From: CAYMUC01 sp964393535
Lineage (GTDB): Bacteria; Actinomycetota; Acidimicrobiia; Acidimicrobiales; Ilumatobacteraceae
DNA: 7,666 nucleotides
Reading direction: 5' to 3'
Assembly (NCBI GenBank): GCA_964393535.1
Contig: CAYMUC010000123.1
Span: 1-7,666 of the forward strand
The notes under the pieces: model-generated
Told to the model about the DNA's origin: nothing
The model's database searches: none
Seen by the model: only the letters and a program-made list of their open reading frames with translations
Position numbers and translations under genes: made by a program
Shown: piece after piece, positions 5,434 to 7,666 of the stretch
Layout of the letters: every line of letters starts with the position of its first letter
How positions within the stretch are numbered: position 1 is the stretch's first letter

Positions 5434-5454
5434 ATGCTATCTCTGTTGATAGCA
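5434..5454 (-). promoter_or_regulatory. Antitoxin promoter -10 (TAGCAT) overlapped by a 7-bp inverted repeat
   Basis: TAGCAT (5434-5439) is 6 bases from the antitoxin ATG. The arms TGCTATC (5435-5441) and GATAGCA (5448-5454) are perfect complements with 6 bases between, so the palindrome covers the -10. RHH antitoxins normally bind such repeats over their own promoter with the toxin as co-repressor. This is therefore the most likely operator of the module (inference from position and symmetry). Confidence 0.55.
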
Positions 5455-5470
5455 CCGCTCCGTACCGCTC

Positions 5471-5548
5471 TTCGATCCGCAGCCCCGAGATCGCCCTAGC
5501 GATCACCAGCTGCTGGATCTCCGAGGTTCCTTCGAAAATTGTGTGGAT
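5471..5548 (-). pseudogene. C-terminal shard of an acyl-CoA dehydrogenase
   Basis: This 78-base segment aligns without gaps to 6340-6417 with about 10 mismatches (87%). It encodes IHTIFEGTSEIQQLVIARAISGLRIE, which includes the catalytic Glu motif FEGTSEIQ. The stop codon of the intact gene is gone, and the frame runs on for 12 residues to a TGA just before the antitoxin gene. Its divergence is like that of the 4465-4774 fragment, so both may come from one broken paralogue. If so, they are now in non-collinear order with the MazF module between them. Confidence 0.85.
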
Positions 5549-5672
5549 AGTGAGGTCTGGGTGTGTTTGCCCTGGTCAGAGGTGGTGACGCGGCCACACA
5601 TGGGTGGTCTGGAGCCAGAAACGGCCCATGGGCGGCGAGGGAAGGGGGCGGTTCGTAGTGTCGACGATCCCC
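5549..5672. other. Short tract without a gene between shard and hepT
   Basis: No coding frame is supported. The stretch contains the second copy of the 52-bp dispersed repeat (5574-5625). It begins where homology to the acyl-CoA dehydrogenase C-terminus stops and ends at the hepT stop codon. No terminator-like hairpin with a T-tract is visible. Confidence 0.5.
5574..5625. repeat. 52-bp dispersed repeat, copy 2
   Basis: This is the partner of 4203-4254 (about 39 of 52 identical, no gaps, same orientation). Both copies lie at boundaries between toxin-antitoxin genes and unrelated sequence. The function is unknown. Confidence 0.45.
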
Positions 5673-6014
5673 TCAGCCTTCTTCGCCGAGTCGATCGGCT
5701 ACGGCCATCAAACGTAAGCGGAGCCTCGGAATCTCGCCAATGATCACTCCGCTGACGATGTCCCGATCGATGTGGAAGTAGGCATGGGCGAGAATTACCC
5801 GAATACCGACGATCTCCCTCCACGGGATCTCGGGGGTCGCCCCCTTGAGTTCCTCGGAGATCCGACTTGCAGCCTCGCCGAGGACTTCGATCTATCGCTG
5901 CGCCGCTGCCTGGACCACCGCGTCACGCTCGAGAGTTGCTGGATCAGAGTCGTGCCTCAACAGAAGGTCACACATCTCGATCATGTCGAGGATGCGCTCG
6001 ACGTCTCCCCTCAG
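5673..6014 (-). pseudogene. hepT: Broken HepT (HEPN, DUF86) toxin
   Basis: In one minus-strand frame the sequence reads like a ~113-residue HepT: RGDVERILDMIEMCDLLLRH, then VVQAAAQR, stop, IEVLGEAASRISEELKG, then PWREIVGIRVILAHAYFHID. The HEPN catalytic signature R-X4-H-X-Y is intact as R72, H77 and Y79; in characterised systems MntA AMPylates that Tyr. Two lesions are visible. An in-frame TAG (5892-5894) sits at codon 41, where relatives usually have an aromatic residue. The expected ATGA overlap with mntA is CTGA, leaving CTG as the only start-like codon at the usual place. No useful restart codon follows the TAG. The toxin is therefore probably dead, unless the TAG is an assembly error or is read through. 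The frame is otherwise clean, so the inactivation looks recent. Confidence 0.82.
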
Positions 6015-6307
6015 AGCACCACAGCATCAGCCACCACGCGGGCGGCAACGCGAGGCCGAAGGCCCTGTTCCGTCACCACGTCGACTTCACACTGAAGAAG
6101 GTCGCGCAAGTCCATCACCAAGCCGCCCAGGTCGAGCAACGTCCTGGTTGGCTCGAGATCCACAAGAAAGTCCACGTCACTCGTGGCTGAGTCCTCACCA
6201 CGCGCCACCGAACCAAACACACGCACCCTCGTGGCGCCACGAGCCCGAGCCACCGCCAGGATCTCCTCGCGGCGGCTGCGCAACTCTGCCAGGGTCCCTA
6301 CCAGCAC
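6011..6307 (-). CDS. mntA: MntA-type nucleotidyltransferase antitoxin
   Basis: This 98-residue minimal nucleotidyltransferase has the signature G32-S33-X10-D44-V-D46 (FGSVARGEDSATSDVDFLVD) and a third acidic residue in CEVDVV (D76). In type VII toxin-antitoxin systems MntA transfers AMP to the active-site Tyr of the HEPN toxin HepT and so silences it. All three metal-binding acids are present, so the enzyme should be active. The start is GTG 6307: an in-frame TAG lies a few codons upstream, and a TANNNT box (TAGTCT) lies 6 bases before it. The gene begins 29 bases past the acyl-CoA dehydrogenase stop region, and its TGA overlaps the hepT start by four bases. Because hepT is broken, this antitoxin appears to be an orphan. 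Its last third is duplicated at 4336-4464. Confidence 0.92.
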   Translation of the reverse strand: MLVGTLAELRSRREEILAVARARGATRVRVFGSVARGEDSATSDVDFLVDLEPTRTLLDLGGLVMDLRDLLQCEVDVVTEQGLRPRVAARVVADAVVL

Positions 6308-6313
6308 GCCACC

Positions 6314-6319
6314 AGACTA
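6314..6319 (-). promoter_or_regulatory. Candidate -10 box (TAGTCT) for mntA
   Basis: TAGTCT fits TANNNT and is separated from GTG 6307 by six bases, the same spacing as before the RHH antitoxin and the acyl-CoA dehydrogenase. It lies in the short space between the acyl-CoA dehydrogenase stop and mntA, so mntA may have its own leaderless transcript in addition to readthrough. No clear -35 is seen. Confidence 0.4.
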
Positions 6320-6336
6320 CGACCGTCGGCAGAGTG

Positions 6337-7551
6337 CTATTCGATCCGCAGTCCGCTGATCGCTCGTGCGATCACCAGCTGCTGGATCTCCGAGGTCCCT
6401 TCGAAAATCGTATGGATCTTGGCGTCACGGTGCCAACGCTCCACCGGGTACTCACGCGTGTAGCCGTAGCCGCCGAGGATCTGGATGGCCTCTTCGGTCA
6501 CCCACACCGCGACTTCCGACGCCTTGTACTTGCTCATGGAGCCTTCACCGTTGCGAAAGCCGCCGTTGCGGCCCAGCCAGGCGGCCCGCCAGATCAGCAG
6601 GCGGGCGGCGTCGATCTCGGTGATCATGTTGGCCAACTTGAAGGCGATCGCCTGGTTCATGATGATCGGCTTACCGAAGGCGTGACGCTCCTTGGCGTAG
6701 TCGAGCGCGTACTCGTAGGCCGCACGGGCGATGCCCAGCGCCTGGGCGCCCACGGCGGGCCGGGTGGCCTCGAAGGTGCTCATGGCCGGCTGCTTCTCAC
6801 CCGTGGTGCCCCGTTCGCGGGCCCGGGCCAACTTGGCGTCCAGTTTCTCCTTGCCGCCCAGCAGGCAACGCCCCGGCACGCGAACGTCGTCCAGCACCAC
6901 CTCAGCGGTGTGCGAGGCGCGGATGCCGTGCTTCAGATACTTCTGCCCCTGGCTGAGGCCCTTGGTACCAGGCGGCACCACGAACGACGCCTGACCACGA
7001 CCCTTCAGTTCCGGATCGACGGCAGCCACCACCACGTGCACGTCAGCGATGCCGCCGTTGGTGATCCACGCCTTGGTGCCGTTCAGCACCCACTCGTCGG
7101 TGGCCTGGTCGTACACGGCGCGGGTGCGCAGGCCCGACACATCGCTGCCGGCGTCGGGTTCGCTCACGCAGAAGGCACCCAACTGCACCTTGTCGGCGGT
7201 GCCGTAGCACTGGGGCACCCACTCCATGACCTGCTCGGGGGTGCCGACACCGCTGATACCGGCAGCGGCCAACGCCGAGCCCATGATGGCCATGCCGATG
7301 CCGGCGTCACCCCAGAACAGTTCTTCGATGGCCACCGGCAGCGTGAGGCCGGTGTTGTCGCCGAAGGCGTTGGCCATGAACTCCCAGCCGTACAGACCGA
7401 TCTTGGCGGCCTCCTCCACGATGGGCCAGGGGAACTCCTCCCGCTCGTCCCATTCATGAGCGGCCGGACGTATGACCCCCTCGGCGAAGTCGTGGACCCA
7501 CGACTGCAGGGCCTTGTGGTCGTCGTTGAGATGCAGCGAGAACTCAGCCAT
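6337..7551 (-). CDS. Acyl-CoA dehydrogenase
   Basis: This is a 404-residue FAD-dependent acyl-CoA dehydrogenase, full length for the family (about 380-410). It catalyses alpha,beta-dehydrogenation of an acyl-CoA thioester and passes electrons to ETF, acting in the cytosol in beta-oxidation or related catabolism. Signature 1 is CVSEPDAGSDVSG (residues 128-140), NGTKAWITNG follows (157-166), signature 2 is QILGGYGYTREYPVERWHRD (357-376), and the catalytic Glu384 is in IFEGTSEIQ. An insertion rich in charged residues (GGKEKLDAKLARARERGTTG, about 233-252) precedes the C-terminal helical domain. Chain-length specificity cannot be read from sequence. The ATG at 7551 has no ribosome-binding site but has a TAACTT box 6 bases upstream. 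Downstream genes are mntA and hepT. Two degraded pieces of a paralogue lie at 4465-4774 and 5471-5548. Confidence 0.95.
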   Translation of the reverse strand: MAEFSLHLNDDHKALQSWVHDFAEGVIRPAAHEWDEREEFPWPIVEEAAKIGLYGWEFMANAFGDNTGLTLPVAIEELFWGDAGIGMAIMGSALAAAGISGVGTPEQVMEWVPQCYGTADKVQLGAFCVSEPDAGSDVSGLRTRAVYDQATDEWVLNGTKAWITNGGIADVHVVVAAVDPELKGRGQASFVVPPGTKGLSQGQKYLKHGIRASHTAEVVLDDVRVPGRCLLGGKEKLDAKLARARERGTTGEKQPAMSTFEATRPAVGAQALGIARAAYEYALDYAKERHAFGKPIIMNQAIAFKLANMITEIDAARLLIWRAAWLGRNGGFRNGEGSMSKYKASEVAVWVTEEAIQILGGYGYTREYPVERWHRDAKIHTIFEGTSEIQQLVIARAISGLRIE

Positions 7552-7557
7552 GACGCC

Positions 7558-7563
7558 AAGTTA
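7558..7563 (-). promoter_or_regulatory. Candidate -10 box (TAACTT) for the acyl-CoA dehydrogenase
   Basis: TAACTT matches TANNNT and ends six bases before ATG 7551, predicting a leaderless mRNA. No ribosome-binding site is visible in the same interval, which supports this over a leadered start. The -35 region is weak. Confidence 0.42.
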
Positions 7564-7603
7564 CCAGCCAGTAAGTTCGCCGTGACGTGTTGTGCTCCCG
7601 TCG

Positions 7604-7609
7604 TAGACT
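7604..7609 (+). promoter_or_regulatory. Candidate -10 box (TAGACT) for a divergent gene
   Basis: TAGACT lies seven bases before GTG 7617 on the plus strand. GTGACG 16 bases upstream of it is a possible weak -35. Together with the TAACTT box on the other strand this makes 7552-7616 a compact divergent promoter region. Confidence 0.35.
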
Positions 7610-7616
7610 GAGGTGT

Positions 7617-7666
7617 GTGACCTCTCGCTCGCCTACCTCGATGACGAAGGTCGTCAGCAAGTCGAC
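7617..7666 (+). CDS. Possible start of a divergent gene, cut by window edge
   Basis: GTG 7617 opens a frame (MTSRSPTSMTKVVSKS) that runs off the window. It is favoured by the TANNNT box seven bases upstream and by very high G/C at third codon positions (14 of 16). A competing frame from GTG 7613 (MCDLSLAYLDDEGRQQVD) is also open and reads plausibly, with lower third-position GC. Sixteen codons are too few to name a product. An internal ATG at 7641 is another possible start. Confidence 0.35.
   Translation, partial: MTSRSPTSMTKVVSKS

Noticed and set aside
6374..6390. Palindrome-like CCAGCTGCTGG with GATC flanks, present also near 5505
   Set aside because: It encodes the conserved IQQLVI residues of the dehydrogenase in both copies, so the symmetry is explained by coding sequence.
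5845..7611. 588-codon open frame on the plus strand
   Set aside because: It lies opposite the acyl-CoA dehydrogenase, mntA and hepT, whose family motifs are unmistakable on the minus strand. The translation is rich in His, Arg and Pro with no domain, as expected from antisense of GC-rich coding DNA.

Overview
The window is GC-rich, and its genes look actinobacterial: TetR-type regulators, an acyl-CoA dehydrogenase, an LPXTG surface protein, and several starts that lie 6-7 bases after a TANNNT box (leaderless style). I infer an actinomycete-type bacterium, possibly an environmental Acidimicrobiia-like draft genome. Two runs of N (1970-1979 and 2517-2616) show it is a scaffolded draft. No rRNA, tRNA or CRISPR array is visible. 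Almost every gene lies on the minus strand.

Layout by coordinate. (1) 1-1402: two TetR-family regulators in tandem, the left one cut by the window edge; perfect inverted repeats sit in front of both. (2) 1464-3932: one large secreted, sortase-anchored surface protein with an N-terminal signal peptide, SwmB-like repeats, a Thr/Pro-rich stalk, a membrane-proximal domain of unknown family, and an LPATG-TM-RRR tail. The two assembly gaps break its frame, but the flanking repeat predicts the fill: 74 bp in the large gap and 0 (or a multiple of 3) in the small one give a continuous frame of about 810 residues. (3) 4060-6014: a scrambled, low-gene-density tract of toxin-antitoxin modules and gene shards. 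It holds a mazF relic, a three-part chimera (TetR N-terminus, acyl-CoA dehydrogenase middle, MntA tail), an intact RHH antitoxin/MazF pair, an acyl-CoA dehydrogenase C-terminal shard, a 52-bp dispersed repeat, and a broken hepT. (4) 6011-7551: intact mntA, overlapped by the dead hepT, directly downstream of an intact acyl-CoA dehydrogenase. (5) 7617-7666: the probable start of a divergent gene.

How it fits together. The acyl-CoA dehydrogenase (fatty-acid or related acyl-CoA oxidation) is the likely stable chromosomal gene here. A toxin-antitoxin module lies directly behind its 3' end (MntA/HepT, 28 bp after the stop codon), and a second module (RHH/MazF) lies about 43 bp behind a detached copy of the same 3' end. 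The tract therefore looks like a repeated landing or recombination site for toxin-antitoxin modules. The MntA tail in the chimera is about 97% identical to intact mntA, so at least one exchange was recent. HepT carries an in-frame TAG and lacks a normal start, which leaves the MntA antitoxin apparently orphaned. I see no convincing novel defence or enzymatic system. The unusual content is the mosaic of toxin-antitoxin modules and gene shards.
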